Program-made: the position numbers and the translations under genes
Notes under the pieces: model-generated
The model's database searches: none
The model's input: the letters and a program-made list of their open reading frames with translations, nothing else
What the model was told of the DNA's origin: nothing
Origin: Paracoccus marinus
GTDB lineage: Bacteria; Pseudomonadota; Alphaproteobacteria; Rhodobacterales; Rhodobacteraceae
Reading direction: 5' to 3'
Length of the DNA: 64,000 nt
Assembly (NCBI RefSeq): GCF_007018965.1
Contig: NZ_VJYZ01000023.1
Location: forward strand, 62,001-126,000
In this document: one piece after another, positions 8,734 through 18,518 of the stretch
Position numbering within the stretch: the first letter of the stretch is position 1
Layout: each line of letters opens with the position of its first letter

Positions 8734-8756
8734 TCAATTAGCGGTTAACAGTTGGA
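8734..8756 (-). promoter_or_regulatory. AT-rich upstream region with a near-CtrA box
   Basis: The 154-base gap before the GMC gene is GC-rich except for about 35 AT-rich bases. On the minus strand it contains TTAA-N7-TTGA (8748-8734), three of four bases away from a perfect second half of the alphaproteobacterial CtrA box TTAA-N7-TTAA, and a TGATAA that could serve as -10. It is the only promoter-like stretch seen for the GMC-GT4-NRPS-like operon. Confidence 0.3.
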
Positions 8757-8773
8757 AAATCTGCCCGGGCGCC

Positions 8774-9577
8774 TCAGCCGCCCGCCGCCAGCGCGACCAG
8801 GACGACCCCGCCCACGATGATCCGCCACCAGGCGAACAGGCCGTAGCCGCGCGCCGACACGTAGCCCAGCAGCCAGCGCACCACGAACACGGCGCTGACA
8901 AAGGCGCAGACAAAGCCCACCGCCACGTTCCCCAGCGCCGCCGCGTCAAGGATGTCGCGGTTCTTGTAAAGGTCATAGGCGAACGCGCCCGCCATCGTCG
9001 GCATCGACAGGAAAAAGCTGAACTCGGCCGCGGCCCGCTTGCTCGCGCCCATCAGCAGCGCGCCGACGATGGTCGCCCCCGACCGCGACACGCCGGGGAC
9101 CATCGCAAGGCACTGGATCGCGCCGATCCCCAGCGCGCGGGGCAGGGGGATGTCCTCGGCCTCGGCGAAGCGGGGGGTGGTGGCCATCCGGTCAACGAAC
9201 AGAAGGACGATCCCGCCCAGGATCAGCATCACCGCGATCAGCGCCGGGGTTTCGAACAGGACGGTCTTGATGAAGTCGTGGGCGATCACGCCCACCACCA
9301 CCGCGGGCAGGAACGCGACCAGCACCGACAGGATGAACCGGCGCGCGCGCGGATCGCGCGGCGCGGTCGAGAAGATGCGCCACAGCCGCCCGGCATAGAC
9401 GCCCAGGATCGCGAGGATCGCGCCAAGCTGGATCAGCACCTCGAACGCGCGGCCGGGCGAATCGAACCCCAGAAAGTGGCCCGCCAGCAGGACGTGCCCG
9501 GTCGAGGATACGGGGATGAACTCGGTCAGCCCCTCGAGCACGCCGAGAAGCGCGGCGACGATCGTCGAGTGTTCCAT
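8774..9577 (-). CDS. uppP: Undecaprenyl-diphosphatase
   Basis: 267 residues, the usual length of the BacA/UppP family. It has [14 protein letters not shown] near the N-terminus and [10 protein letters not shown] in the middle, the two conserved active-site blocks, within about eight hydrophobic helices. It removes a phosphate from undecaprenyl diphosphate in the inner membrane so the carrier can be reused for peptidoglycan and surface glycans. Its ATG lies one base after the stop of the NDUFA9-like gene, so the two form an operon. Its place beside a polysaccharide locus fits, although UppP is a general housekeeping enzyme. Confidence 0.95.
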   Translation of the reverse strand: MEHSTIVAALLGVLEGLTEFIPVSSTGHVLLAGHFLGFDSPGRAFEVLIQLGAILAILGVYAGRLWRIFSTAPRDPRARRFILSVLVAFLPAVVVGVIAHDFIKTVLFETPALIAVMLILGGIVLLFVDRMATTPRFAEAEDIPLPRALGIGAIQCLAMVPGVSRSGATIVGALLMGASKRAAAEFSFFLSMPTMAGAFAYDLYKNRDILDAAALGNVAVGFVCAFVSAVFVVRWLLGYVSARGYGLFAWWRIIVGGVVLVALAAGG

Positions 9578-9578
9578 G

Positions 9579-10574
9579 TCAGTTGTCGCGCAGCGACTTC
9601 GCGGACTGCTTGATGGCGTCGTACTGCCCCGACGGCCGGAACCGCCACAGATAGCTGGGGATCACCGCCGCCGCGGCCGTTGGCACGATGCCCACGTCGT
9701 CGAAGCCCAGGATCTCGCCCGCGCGGGGGGTGGCCAGGTTGTCGCGGCGCAGCGTCACCGCCTGGTCGCGGGTGATGACCCGGTTCGTGACCAGCCCGCC
9801 GGTCATCCACTGCGCGGCGTCCAGCGCCGATCCGAAGGTCGCGGCGACCACGCCCGGCAGGCCGATGATCGCGCGGCGCCGGCCGGTCACGTCCAGCACC
9901 TGCCGCGCCACCTCGCGCATCGTCATCACGTCGGGCCCGCCCAGCTCGTAGATCCCGCCCGGCGCCTGGCCTGCGGCGCACATCGCCGCCACCCGCGCCA
10001 CGTCGTTCACAAACACCGGCTGCACCCGGCTGGACGCGCCGGGCACGAACAGGAACAGTTTCAGCCGGGTCATGCCCGCGATCTTGTTGTAAAGCCCGTC
10101 GCCCTGCCCGAACATCACCGACGGGCGCAGCACCGCCGCGTCGGGCCGGTGCATCAGGACCGAGATCTCGCCCCGGCCCTTGGTCGCGGCGTAGTTGCTG
10201 GGGCTGTCCTCGTCGGCGCCCGCGGCCGAGATGTGGACCAGCTTCGGGATCCCCAGTTCGGCCGAGATGCGGGCCACCCGCATCGCCGCCTCGTCGTGGA
10301 TCATGTCGAAGCTGTTCTTGCCCTCGCGGACAAGGATGCCCACGCAGTTGATGACCGCGTCGGCGTCGGTCATGGCGGCGGTCACCGACAGGTCGTTGCG
10401 GACGTTGCAGGTGACCGGCTCGACCTGGCCCACGGCGCCCATGGCGCGGACGAACCCCGCCTCGTTCGGGCGGCGCACGGCGACGCGGACGCGCCAGCCT
10501 TCGGCCGCCATGATCCGGGCGATCTGCCGACCAAGGAACCCCGATCCGCCGAAGATGGTGACCAGTTTCGACAT
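9579..10574 (-). CDS. NDUFA9-like NAD(P)-binding atypical short-chain dehydrogenase
   Basis: 331 residues from ATG 10574. The start [20 protein letters not shown] gives a GGSGFLG dinucleotide motif at residue 9, followed by an extended-SDR fold: [28 protein letters not shown], then [13 protein letters not shown]. This is the complex I NDUFA9 subunit family, which in alphaproteobacteria is a homologue of the mitochondrial accessory subunit but is usually encoded away from nuo genes. The binding of NAD(P)H is well supported; a role in complex I is family knowledge and not shown by the context, which is uppP. Longer reading frames upstream run across the tRNA-Leu and are not likely to be real. 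Confidence 0.85.
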   Translation of the reverse strand: MSKLVTIFGGSGFLGRQIARIMAAEGWRVRVAVRRPNEAGFVRAMGAVGQVEPVTCNVRNDLSVTAAMTDADAVINCVGILVREGKNSFDMIHDEAAMRVARISAELGIPKLVHISAAGADEDSPSNYAATKGRGEISVLMHRPDAAVLRPSVMFGQGDGLYNKIAGMTRLKLFLFVPGASSRVQPVFVNDVARVAAMCAAGQAPGGIYELGGPDVMTMREVARQVLDVTGRRRAIIGLPGVVAATFGSALDAAQWMTGGLVTNRVITRDQAVTLRRDNLATPRAGEILGFDDVGIVPTAAAAVIPSYLWRFRPSGQYDAIKQSAKSLRDN

Positions 10575-10766
10575 GGGTAAGCCCCTTGCGTTGCCCCGAT
10601 GCGTGCTGGCCTTGCTGATAGCGAAGCCCCGCGCCGTCAGCAAGCGCGGGCGCCCGCTCGCGGCGGGGCGGGCGCGGCCCGGGGTCGCGCGGGCAGGCAG
10701 ACGGGCCCGCCGCACGGCGCGATCTGTCCGTGACGTATTTTCTGTGACGATCGCCGCCGACCCCCG

Positions 10767-10795
10767 TTGACACCCCCCGCCCCGGTCTCTAAATC
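10767..10795 (+). promoter_or_regulatory. Sigma-70 promoter of tRNA-Leu
   Basis: TTGACA (10767-10772), exactly 17 bases, then TAAATC (10790-10795). Transcription would start near 10803, about ten bases before the mature tRNA. It is the best promoter match in the window. Confidence 0.8.
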
Positions 10796-10812
10796 CCCCG
10801 CTCACGCAACCG

Positions 10813-10897
10813 GCCCAGGTGGCGGAATTGGTAGACGCGCACGGTTCAGGTCCGTGTGCCGCAAGGCGTGGAGGTTCGAGTCCTCTTCTGGGCACCA
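10813..10897 (+). tRNA. tRNA-Leu(CAG)
   Basis: An 85-base tRNA with encoded CCA. The acceptor stem GCCCAGG pairs with TCTGGGC, the D-arm contains TGGCGGAATTGGTAGACGC typical of leucine tRNAs, the anticodon stem-loop CACGG-TTCAGGT-CCGTG gives CAG, a long variable arm follows (GCCGCAAGGC), and the T-arm carries GGTTCGAGTCC. The 5' half also overlaps spurious reading frames. It stands alone with its own promoter and terminator. Confidence 0.97.
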
Positions 10898-10910
10898 TTG
10901 CGACGATGAA

Positions 10911-10950
10911 ACCCCCTCGGAAGCTTCGGCCTCCGGGGGGTTTTGCTTTT
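10911..10950 (+). terminator. Rho-independent terminator after tRNA-Leu, possibly bidirectional
   Basis: A GC-rich hairpin (CCCCCTCGG..., TTCG-type loop at about 10924-10927, then CCGGGGGG) ends at 10940 and is followed by TTTTGCTTTT. The convergent PPC/VWA gene stops at 10950, so the same hairpin may also end transcription from the minus strand. Confidence 0.8.
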
Positions 10951-13900
10951 CAGGGGTCCCGACCGGCTTTCGGCAGGGTCATGACGGCGGTTTCGCCGGG
11001 GTGGACTTCGATCCGCAGCAGGGGACCGTCCACCGCACCGCCGCCGTCGATCCGGATGTCGTAAAGCCCCGCCGGGACCGGGATCGCGGGCGCGCCCACC
11101 GTGCCGCGCGCGACGTCGGCCCCGTCCGCGCCGATCACGCGAAAGCCGGGCGCGAGCGCCGCCGCCACCGCCGCGTCAAGCGACGCGGCGTCGCCCGCGT
11201 CGAAGAACGCGCCGCCGCCCGCCGCCGCCCAGCGGGCGAAATCCCCCGCAAGCTTCGATCCGTCCAGGTCGAAGCCCACGATGTTCAGCCGCACGTCCAC
11301 GCCCGCCGCGCGAAGCGCCGCGATCTCGGCCTCGGGGTCGCCGCCGCAGGTTTCTTCGCCGTCGGTAATCAGGATCACGAGCTGCCCCGCGCCCGCGCTC
11401 GTTCCCGCCGCTGCGCCCGCCAGATCGCCCGCGACCTCGCGCAGGCTGGCGGCGATGGCGGTCTTTGCCCCGTCCTCGGCCCGGACCGTGTCGATCGCGG
11501 CGCGCGCGCCGTCCGCGTCCAGCGGCCCCAGCGGCAGCGCCGCCGTGCTGGCGCAGGATCCCCGCCCGCCGGTCCCGAACACCCGCAGCGCAAAGGGCGC
11601 GCCCGCGGGCAGCCTGTCGGCGACGAGGTCGCGCAGGATCGACTTTGCGATCTCGATCCGGGGCGTGCCGTCGATGCGTTGCAGCATGCTGCCCGACGCG
11701 TCCAGGATCACCAGCGTCGCGCGGTCGCCGGACAGGCCGGTCGCGCCGGCCGTCCCCTGCGGCGCCACCACCTGCAGCAGCCCCGGACCGGGAAGCGTCG
11801 TTTCCGACCGCCACGACACCCGGAACGGCACCGGCCGGCGCAGGATCGCGGTCAGGTCGCGGAACGCCGTGGCGGCGTCGTCGGTGCTGGCGAGGATGCG
11901 GTGGAAGCCGCCGTTCAGCGCCGCCCAGTCCTGCATCTGCTGCGCCTGCGCCAGCGCCGCGCGGTCGCGGGTGCCGGTCGGGATCCGCAGCGCAAAGACG
12001 CGCGGCCGCGCGGCATCCAGCGCCGCCCACAGCGCGGCCGACCGGGCCGACGGCGACGAGGCGTCGGTGATCAGCACGATCGCGTGCCGCCCGTCCTCGG
12101 CCGCAAGCGCGCGCGAGGCGACGATCAGCGCCGCCTCGGCATCGCTGTCGGAATCGCGGTTGGGATAGGCTTGCAGCGCGCCCCACGCCTCGGCGGGGGT
12201 GGTGGCGAAGCGGTCCATCAGGGGCCGGCCGTCGTCGCCCGCGTTCGAGGCGCGGAAGGGGACGAAGTTCATCGCCTGCACGCCGGGCGACAGGTTCCCG
12301 GCCATGTCGCGGACCGCCGACAGGATCGCGGGCGTATAGGTCGAGACGCTGAGGCTCGTGTCCCACGCGACCACGATGGCATCGGCGGGGCGCGAGATTT
12401 CCAGCCGGAACGGCCCTTGCCCCGGCGCGATCGGGGCGGCCTGCCCGCCTGCATCGGGCGTCAGCGGCACCGATGCGCCGGTGCGGTCCGTCAGCGCGAC
12501 GCGGGCGCCGTCGCCGGTCGCGGCCAGCACCAGCCGCCGGGCATCGGGCGGCGGGTCGATCAGGAACCACGCCGACGGCCGCGCCTGCGAGACCCAGCCG
12601 GTCGCCACCGCGCCCGCCGCGATGGCCTCGGCCGCGACGGCGTTGTCGCCGCCCGCATGCCCCCGGGGGTCCTCGTCGGGGTGCATCTGCTCGCGGACGG
12701 CCCGCGGCGACAGCGCGCCCCATTCGCCAAGGATCGTGCCGCCGTTCGCCGCGCCGCGATCCTCGATCACCGAGACCGATCCGGGCATCGCGACCCTGCC
12801 GTCGCCCCGGTCGGCGGCGAACCTGAGCGCTCGGGCCCAGACCGGCGGGTCCACCGCCAGCGCGCCCGCGCCGTTCGCCGGGTCGAAGGCCATTTCGCCC
12901 AGCGGCCGCCACGGGCCCAGCGGCCCGGCCAGGCTCGCCTCGACCGCCAGCCGGGCGATCCGCTGCGCGGGCGGGGCGGCGGGATCGGCGGTCACCACGA
13001 TCCGCGACAGGGGGGCGGCGCGGCTGTCGTGGAACTGCATGACCCATTCGGGCGCGCCGGACGCGGTCTGGAACACGACCGTGGTGCCCGGCCAGGCGGT
13101 GCCTTCGCCGACGAGCGCATAGTCGGTTTCGGACGCGCGGACGACATGCCCGCCGAGGTCGGGCAGGGCGAGATCGCGCGCCTCGGGCAGGGCGGCGGGC
13201 GGGGTCAGGACCGACAGCCCGGACAGGGTCGCGGGTTCCGCGCCGCCGTCCCAGCGGTCCAGCGGCACCAGCCGGACGGCGCGGGCGGGCACGGGGCCGG
13301 GCACGGAGGCGTCGAACACGACCGGCTGGGGGTTCGTATGCCGGGCCAGCTCGCCGGTCCAGACCGGGACGAAGCCGCCGGTGTCTGCAACCTCGATCCG
13401 AAGGCGGCGCAGGCGGCTGCCGGGCGGGGCCAGCGCGGACTGCGTGGCGACCAGCCCCAGGACGGGCAGCGGCGCGTCGCCCGCAAGGTCGATGGCCACC
13501 GGCTCGGCCAGCGTCAGGTCCACCGCCGTCCCGTCGATCTGCCCGTCAAACAGCGCCGCCGCCGGGTCGGGGACGACGGCCCCGAACGCCGTCCGCGCCG
13601 CGTCGATCGCGCCCAGCAGCGGCGCTGGCAGGGCGGCTGCGGGCGCGGGATCGACGGCGGCTGCCCCGTCCCGCGCCTCGACCCGGCCTTGCGCCACAGC
13701 GACGGCCGCGCCCCCGGCGCGGGTCCGTGCGACCGCCCAGGTGATCGCGGCCCCCGGCGCGAGGTAGGGCGGCGCCTCAAGCCTGAACGAGCCGGGCGAG
13801 CCGGGCGCGGGCGCGATCCGCCAATCCGCGTCGGACACCCACGGCTCAAGCGTTCCGTCCCGCTGGTCGGGCAGCGCCGCCGTGACGCGCAGGCCCTGCA

Positions 13901-15857
13901 CGCGCGGGTCGTTCGCGGCGACCACGGCCAGCGCCGGGTCGCCGTCGATCCGCACCGCGCCGCCGTCGAACGGGGGCGACAGGGCCAGCGTCACGCGGCC
14001 CTCGTCCGCCGACAGGCCGAACCCCTGCAAGGTCAGGTCCAGCCGCCCGGCCGCCACCACGCCGTCCCACCGGGCCACCACCCGCGCCGGATCGACGGGG
14101 TCGGGCGCGAAGTCCAGCGTCGCGCCGCCCGCCCCGGTCGCCTGCGCGATCTCGCCCACGGGCGCTGTGGCGGCGGGCGCATCGACGGTCAGCGCGACGC
14201 GGTGGGGCGCCGCCAGGTCCAGCCCGAAGCGGTCGAGATCGCCGCCGTGATCCAGCCGGAACCGCATGGCCAGCGTGCCGTCGGCTTGGGTCATGGCGGC
14301 AAGCTCCGTCGCGTCGAGCGCGGCGTCGTTCGGCTCTCGCTCCTCGTCGGGGCCGGGCGGGGTGGCGGGGACGATGTCGACCGTCCACGGCCCCGCGCCC
14401 TGCAGTTCCAGCAGGTGCCGCCCCGGCGCGAGGGCCAGCCGCGGCAGTTCCGCGCCCGGCGCACCCGGCGCGCCCGTCGCCGCGGCGACGCTGGCGCCGG
14501 TGGCGTCCAGCAGGTCCATGTCGATCTGCCCCGGCCCGGTCGCGCGGATCGTCCACCAGCCGATCGCGCCGGTGGCGTCGGCGGGCAGGTCCAGCGCGAC
14601 GTAATCGCGGTCCCCCGGCGACAGCGTGCCGCGCAGCGGTTGTCCGGGTGCGACCGGGCTGGGGTGACCGTCGCGGTCGTTGGGCTCGGCCTCGGTCCCC
14701 GCCGGCAACGGCGGGGCGGGGTCCAGCGTCACGGTGTAGCGGTCGGCCGGCCCCAGGTTGCCGCGCAGCGCGACCCCGTAGCGGCCCGGCGGCAGCGCAT
14801 AGGGGCCTAGCCGCAGCGAGCCGGTGCCCGTCACCGTGTCTGCCAGCGCCACGCCGTCCGCGTCGGTGATCGTCAGGTCGATCGGGCGGGGCGAGCGGCT
14901 GTCCACCGCGATGACGACCTGCCCGTCGCCAGGCGCCACGTCAAAGGCGAAGCTGTCGATGTCCCAGTCGCTGCCCGGCGCGACCAGCCGCCCGCCAAGG
15001 CTTTGCCCGGTCGTCAGGTCGTGCGCCCGGGCAAGGTCGAAGTCGGGCTCGGCCACGACCTCGTCGCCGCCGCCGTCCGCCGCTTGGGCCGACAGGATCA
15101 CCGGCGCGCCGGCCGACAGCCCGCGCAGGTTCACGCGGTAGTCGCCGGGCGCAAGCCGCAGGTCGGCGCTGGTGGCGACCCCGTCGGCGGGCGCCCCGGC
15201 GAGGGTCAGCAGATAGGTCCCGTCCGGGCCGTAGACCTCGGCCGAGACGTTCTCGCCGATCGCCGCCTGCAACCCCAGGTCCCAAAGCGCAGCCGCGGCG
15301 TCAGGTGTCAGGGTCCACGCGAACCCGACCGTGTCGCCGGTGCCGTCCAGCCGGGTGCGAAAGGCGTCGGTGGCGGTAGCGGTTGCGCTGGAGGTGGCGG
15401 CCGCAGGGTCCGGCGCGGGCGGCAGCGGCGCGCCGCCTTCGGCATAGGCGCGCCAGCGCATCGGCTCGCCCGCCGCCGCCACGCCGAGAAACCAGCGCCC
15501 CGGCCCCAGCAGCAAGTGCGGGCTGACGGCAAGCCCGGTCGCGGGGTCGGCATCGCCCTTCCACGCGATCTCGGCGCTGGCGTCGGGCAGGGTGCGGACC
15601 AGCTGCACGTTCCCCACCGCGCCCGGCAACGTCTCGAGCCGGATGGTCCACAGGCCTGCCCGGTCCACGTCCCAGCCGATCATGTCCTGGTCGTCGGCGG
15701 TGGCGTTGCCGCGCGCGCAGATGTCGCCTGTGCCTGCGCGGGTGGCCAGTTCCGGCGTCTGGTTCGGCTCGGCCTCGGCGATGCAAGCCGCCGCCGCCGG
15801 TTCCGCCGCGAAAGACAACGCAAGTCCGACCGCGATGGGGATGAGCCCTCGCATCAC
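10950..15857 (-). CDS. Large secreted PPC-repeat and von Willebrand factor A protein
   Basis: 1635 residues with an N-terminal signal peptide (about 1-23, ending AEPAAAA-C). The first half holds several units resembling bacterial pre-peptidase C-terminal (PPC) domains, recognised by EAEPN or EREPND openings and G-x-L-x-x-GD-D-x-y/F patterns. Near residue 1170 a first VWA-like domain has DTSLS (coding about 12350-12365). Near residue 1385 a second one has the full MIDAS opening DASGS (about 11692-11706) with LVILITDGEET later. It should act outside the inner membrane, probably by metal-dependent protein binding. It follows the SEL1 protein gene by three bases, so the two are likely one complex. 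No enzyme motif is seen. The family role is unknown to me. Confidence 0.85.
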   Translation of the reverse strand: MMRGLIPIAVGLALSFAAEPAAAACIAEAEPNQTPELATRAGTGDICARGNATADDQDMIGWDVDRAGLWTIRLETLPGAVGNVQLVRTLPDASAEIAWKGDADPATGLAVSPHLLLGPGRWFLGVAAAGEPMRWRAYAEGGAPLPPAPDPAAATSSATATATDAFRTRLDGTGDTVGFAWTLTPDAAAALWDLGLQAAIGENVSAEVYGPDGTYLLTLAGAPADGVATSADLRLAPGDYRVNLRGLSAGAPVILSAQAADGGGDEVVAEPDFDLARAHDLTTGQSLGGRLVAPGSDWDIDSFAFDVAPGDGQVVIAVDSRSPRPIDLTITDADGVALADTVTGTGSLRLGPYALPPGRYGVALRGNLGPADRYTVTLDPAPPLPAGTEAEPNDRDGHPSPVAPGQPLRGTLSPGDRDYVALDLPADATGAIGWWTIRATGPGQIDMDLLDATGASVAAATGAPGAPGAELPRLALAPGRHLLELQGAGPWTVDIVPATPPGPDEEREPNDAALDATELAAMTQADGTLAMRFRLDHGGDLDRFGLDLAAPHRVALTVDAPAATAPVGEIAQATGAGGATLDFAPDPVDPARVVARWDGVVAAGRLDLTLQGFGLSADEGRVTLALSPPFDGGAVRIDGDPALAVVAANDPRVQGLRVTAALPDQRDGTLEPWVSDADWRIAPAPGSPGSFRLEAPPYLAPGAAITWAVARTRAGGAAVAVAQGRVEARDGAAAVDPAPAAALPAPLLGAIDAARTAFGAVVPDPAAALFDGQIDGTAVDLTLAEPVAIDLAGDAPLPVLGLVATQSALAPPGSRLRRLRIEVADTGGFVPVWTGELARHTNPQPVVFDASVPGPVPARAVRLVPLDRWDGGAEPATLSGLSVLTPPAALPEARDLALPDLGGHVVRASETDYALVGEGTAWPGTTVVFQTASGAPEWVMQFHDSRAAPLSRIVVTADPAAPPAQRIARLAVEASLAGPLGPWRPLGEMAFDPANGAGALAVDPPVWARALRFAADRGDGRVAMPGSVSVIEDRGAANGGTILGEWGALSPRAVREQMHPDEDPRGHAGGDNAVAAEAIAAGAVATGWVSQARPSAWFLIDPPPDARRLVLAATGDGARVALTDRTGASVPLTPDAGGQAAPIAPGQGPFRLEISRPADAIVVAWDTSLSVSTYTPAILSAVRDMAGNLSPGVQAMNFVPFRASNAGDDGRPLMDRFATTPAEAWGALQAYPNRDSDSDAEAALIVASRALAAEDGRHAIVLITDASSPSARSAALWAALDAARPRVFALRIPTGTRDRAALAQAQQMQDWAALNGGFHRILASTDDAATAFRDLTAILRRPVPFRVSWRSETTLPGPGLLQVVAPQGTAGATGLSGDRATLVILDASGSMLQRIDGTPRIEIAKSILRDLVADRLPAGAPFALRVFGTGGRGSCASTAALPLGPLDADGARAAIDTVRAEDGAKTAIAASLREVAGDLAGAAAGTSAGAGQLVILITDGEETCGGDPEAEIAALRAAGVDVRLNIVGFDLDGSKLAGDFARWAAAGGGAFFDAGDAASLDAAVAAALAPGFRVIGADGADVARGTVGAPAIPVPAGLYDIRIDGGGAVDGPLLRIEVHPGETAVMTLPKAGRDP

Positions 15858-15860
15858 GTT

Positions 15861-18332
15861 TCAGGTCTTGTCCAGCGAGCAGGCCTTGGTCGCAAGCTCC
15901 AGCTCGCGCCGCTTCTTCTCGGCCGCGTCCTCGGCTTCGATCACGGCGCGGGTGTACTTGACGATCGCGGTGGCGACCTCGCCGCCCGATCCCGACAGGG
16001 CCAGCGCAAGCGCCACCGGCGCAAGCAGGCGGGCGACCTTGCCGTGGATGCTGGCGAAGTAACCGGCGTTGCGGCACGCCTCCTGGTCCAGCTTGGCTTC
16101 CTCGGCCATCGCCTGGCGGCCGCCGTCGGCGAACAGGTCCTCGACGACCGCGTGGCGGGGATCGACGCTCCACCAGGCGAGGTCGCGTTCGGTCGGGGCG
16201 TCGGGGGCCAGCAGGATGCGGCCCCGCGACAGTTCGGCGGTGGCGCGCGCGTGGGCATCGGGCGACAGGGGGCCGGTGGTGGCGGCGTCGTCGATGACGC
16301 GGGCGGGGCCGCGGGCGCGGGCGGCGGACCACACGGCGACGGCGTCGGGGCGGGGGGCGGCAGCGGCGAAATCGTCGGCGCCCAGCTGCAACGACAGCCG
16401 TTCGGCCAGGACCGAGGCGACCGCCCATGCCGCCGCAGCGGATGCCGGGTCCTCGGTGCCGGTCGCAGGTTCGACGCCGCGCAGCATCTGGGTCCGCAGC
16501 GCGAGGCCGGGGGTCGCGTCCGCTGCGTCCGCGCCGCCTTGCCCGACCGGCATTGTCGCGGTCCAGAAGGTGGACAGAAGGCCCAGCGTCCGGGGCTTCG
16601 GCACGGCCGTCCCCGACAGTTCGGCGAAGAGCGCCCGGCGCAGCCCGTCGAAGCCCGCCATCGCGCCGCCCGACTGGCGTAACGCCGCCTCGATCCCGCC
16701 CGAGGACAGGACGAACTCGGCAGGGGCCGCGTCGAAGGAAGCCGGGTTGGAGGAAGCCGGGTCGGCCATGGTGCCGTCCAGCGGCACGAAGGTCACGATC
16801 TGCAGGAAATCGGTGTGGATGCCGTTCGCGTCGGCAAGCGGTCCGGCGGCCGGGTCGCGGTCGATCAGCGCGAAGCTTTGGCTGGGGCCGGGTCCGGCCG
16901 GGCCGTCCAGCCGCACGGTCAGGTCGAGACGGCGCAGGGTGTCGGGGATCGCGGGCGCGGAACCCGTGCCGGCCGCGGGTTCCAGCGACGGATCGGCGCT
17001 CAGCGCGGCCGCCGCCTCGCCCAGCGATCCGGTGATCGTGTCGGCGATCTCGGGCCCGGCCGAGGGCGGGCGGGGCAGGCGCAGGCTGTCGCCCCACGCG
17101 GTTTCCGCCCCCGCGATCAGGACCGGCGTATAATCCTGTGCGCCCGGCGCGGCCCCCGCATCGGGGGGCGTCATCCCCCAGCCTTCGGCAAAGGCCAGCA
17201 CCGCGTCGGACACCAGCGGCACGTCGGCCGCCAGAAGCCGGCGCGGCGGCAGGGTGCCGCCCGCGCCGTCGCCTTCGGTCGCGAGCAGGGTCAGGTGCAG
17301 CATCGGCGTCAGCGTAGCGGGCAGGTCGTGGCCGGTCTCGTAGGCGGTGCAGGCGGCGATATCGAACCCGCCGCCGCGCAAGGGATCGAGCGGGGTCCAC
17401 GCCTCGCCGTCCCGCACCTCGACGGTGACGAAGGGGGTGGCTGATAGGGCCAGGGGCGCGGTGCCGAAATCAGGCGAGGCGGCGCGGATGTCGGCGGCCA
17501 GCGCATCTGCCTCGGCCCGTCCCTCGGTCACGGCTGCGGACCAGACCGTGGCCAGGCGATCCAGAACCGCGCGCCCGTCGTCGGGCAGGTCGGGCAGGGC
17601 CGAGGCGGCGGCGATCGCCTGCGACATCGTCTGCGCGGGCCGGGGATCGGGCCGGTCCATCGCCGCGCCCGCCGCCCGCGCCGTGGCCGCATCGGGCGCG
17701 CAGATGCCGAAGCGGGTCTGCGCCACGGGGTCGCCCGCCACGATCAGCGCCGCCAGAAGCCGCGCCATGTCGGGCGCGCTGCCGCGCCGGGCGGCGAGCG
17801 TCGCCTGCGGATCGCGCAGCGCCGCGCCGTGGGGCAGGGGGGCGATGTCGCGGGCCACCGCCGCCGCGATGGCGCGCGCGGCATCCAGGCCGGTCGCGCC
17901 GCCTGCCGCATCCGCCGCATAGGCTTGCAGCGGGTCGCCGGGGGCGCCCGCACCCGTGCCCGCATCGCCGCCCGCGACCCCGGCACCCGCGGGCCGCCCC
18001 AGCCGCTCCAGCGCCAGCCGTGCCGGGGGATAGCCGTCATCGGCGGCCCAGCCGTAATACCGCTCGGCCGCCGCCATCTCACCCGCCCGTTCCAGCGTGC
18101 GGGCATACTGGTGCAGCAGCCGGGCCACGCTGTCGTCAAGGTCGAGTGCGGCGGCACAGGCGTCCCGCGCCTGCGGCTGGATCGCGGCAAGGGAGACGGT
18201 CGGGTCGGCGGCAAGGCGGTCGCAATCTTCGACCGGGCTGGCCTCGACCGGGCCAGCCGCGACTGGCGCGGCGAGGCCGAGGAACGCGGTCGCAAGCGCG
18301 GACAGGAACGCGATCGGCAGAACGGACCGCAT
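15861..18332 (-). CDS. Secreted SEL1/TPR-containing protein, partner of the VWA protein
   Basis: 823 residues from ATG 18332, which has GAGGG about six bases upstream; a longer frame runs through an unrelated plus-strand gene and is rejected. A signal peptide (about 1-26) is followed by one SEL1/TPR-like repeat (about 60-105, ARTLERAGEMAAAERYYGWA). Further on, RRGSAPDMARLLAALIVAG followed much later by VTVEVRDGEAWTPLDPL recalls the transglutaminase-like fold, but the cysteine position is Ser/Ala and no catalytic His-Asp is clear, so this is at best a dead version. A C-terminal hydrophobic stretch precedes a charged tail. It is expressed just before the PPC/VWA gene. Function unknown; a shared envelope complex is inference. 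Confidence 0.7.
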   Translation of the reverse strand: MRSVLPIAFLSALATAFLGLAAPVAAGPVEASPVEDCDRLAADPTVSLAAIQPQARDACAAALDLDDSVARLLHQYARTLERAGEMAAAERYYGWAADDGYPPARLALERLGRPAGAGVAGGDAGTGAGAPGDPLQAYAADAAGGATGLDAARAIAAAVARDIAPLPHGAALRDPQATLAARRGSAPDMARLLAALIVAGDPVAQTRFGICAPDAATARAAGAAMDRPDPRPAQTMSQAIAAASALPDLPDDGRAVLDRLATVWSAAVTEGRAEADALAADIRAASPDFGTAPLALSATPFVTVEVRDGEAWTPLDPLRGGGFDIAACTAYETGHDLPATLTPMLHLTLLATEGDGAGGTLPPRRLLAADVPLVSDAVLAFAEGWGMTPPDAGAAPGAQDYTPVLIAGAETAWGDSLRLPRPPSAGPEIADTITGSLGEAAAALSADPSLEPAAGTGSAPAIPDTLRRLDLTVRLDGPAGPGPSQSFALIDRDPAAGPLADANGIHTDFLQIVTFVPLDGTMADPASSNPASFDAAPAEFVLSSGGIEAALRQSGGAMAGFDGLRRALFAELSGTAVPKPRTLGLLSTFWTATMPVGQGGADAADATPGLALRTQMLRGVEPATGTEDPASAAAAWAVASVLAERLSLQLGADDFAAAAPRPDAVAVWSAARARGPARVIDDAATTGPLSPDAHARATAELSRGRILLAPDAPTERDLAWWSVDPRHAVVEDLFADGGRQAMAEEAKLDQEACRNAGYFASIHGKVARLLAPVALALALSGSGGEVATAIVKYTRAVIEAEDAAEKKRRELELATKACSLDKT

Positions 18333-18518
18333 GGAACCCTCGCGGACGATAGGGGGCGCAGCGTCGTGGATAGCAGTCGTGGATGGCAGTCGTATCGGGC
18401 GCAATTGACGCCACGATCCGCCTGCGCCGTCGTTCACGCAACAGGAATCTGGCGGCCGAACCCAGCCGACCGGCCCCCGCGCGGCGGAACCCGCACCCGG
18501 CGGCGGCGGTTGCCCGTG

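Noticed and set aside
10767-14810. A 1347-codon plus-strand frame starting before tRNA-Leu
   Set aside because: It reads through the tRNA and terminator and is antisense to the PPC/VWA gene; composition is that of a shadow frame.
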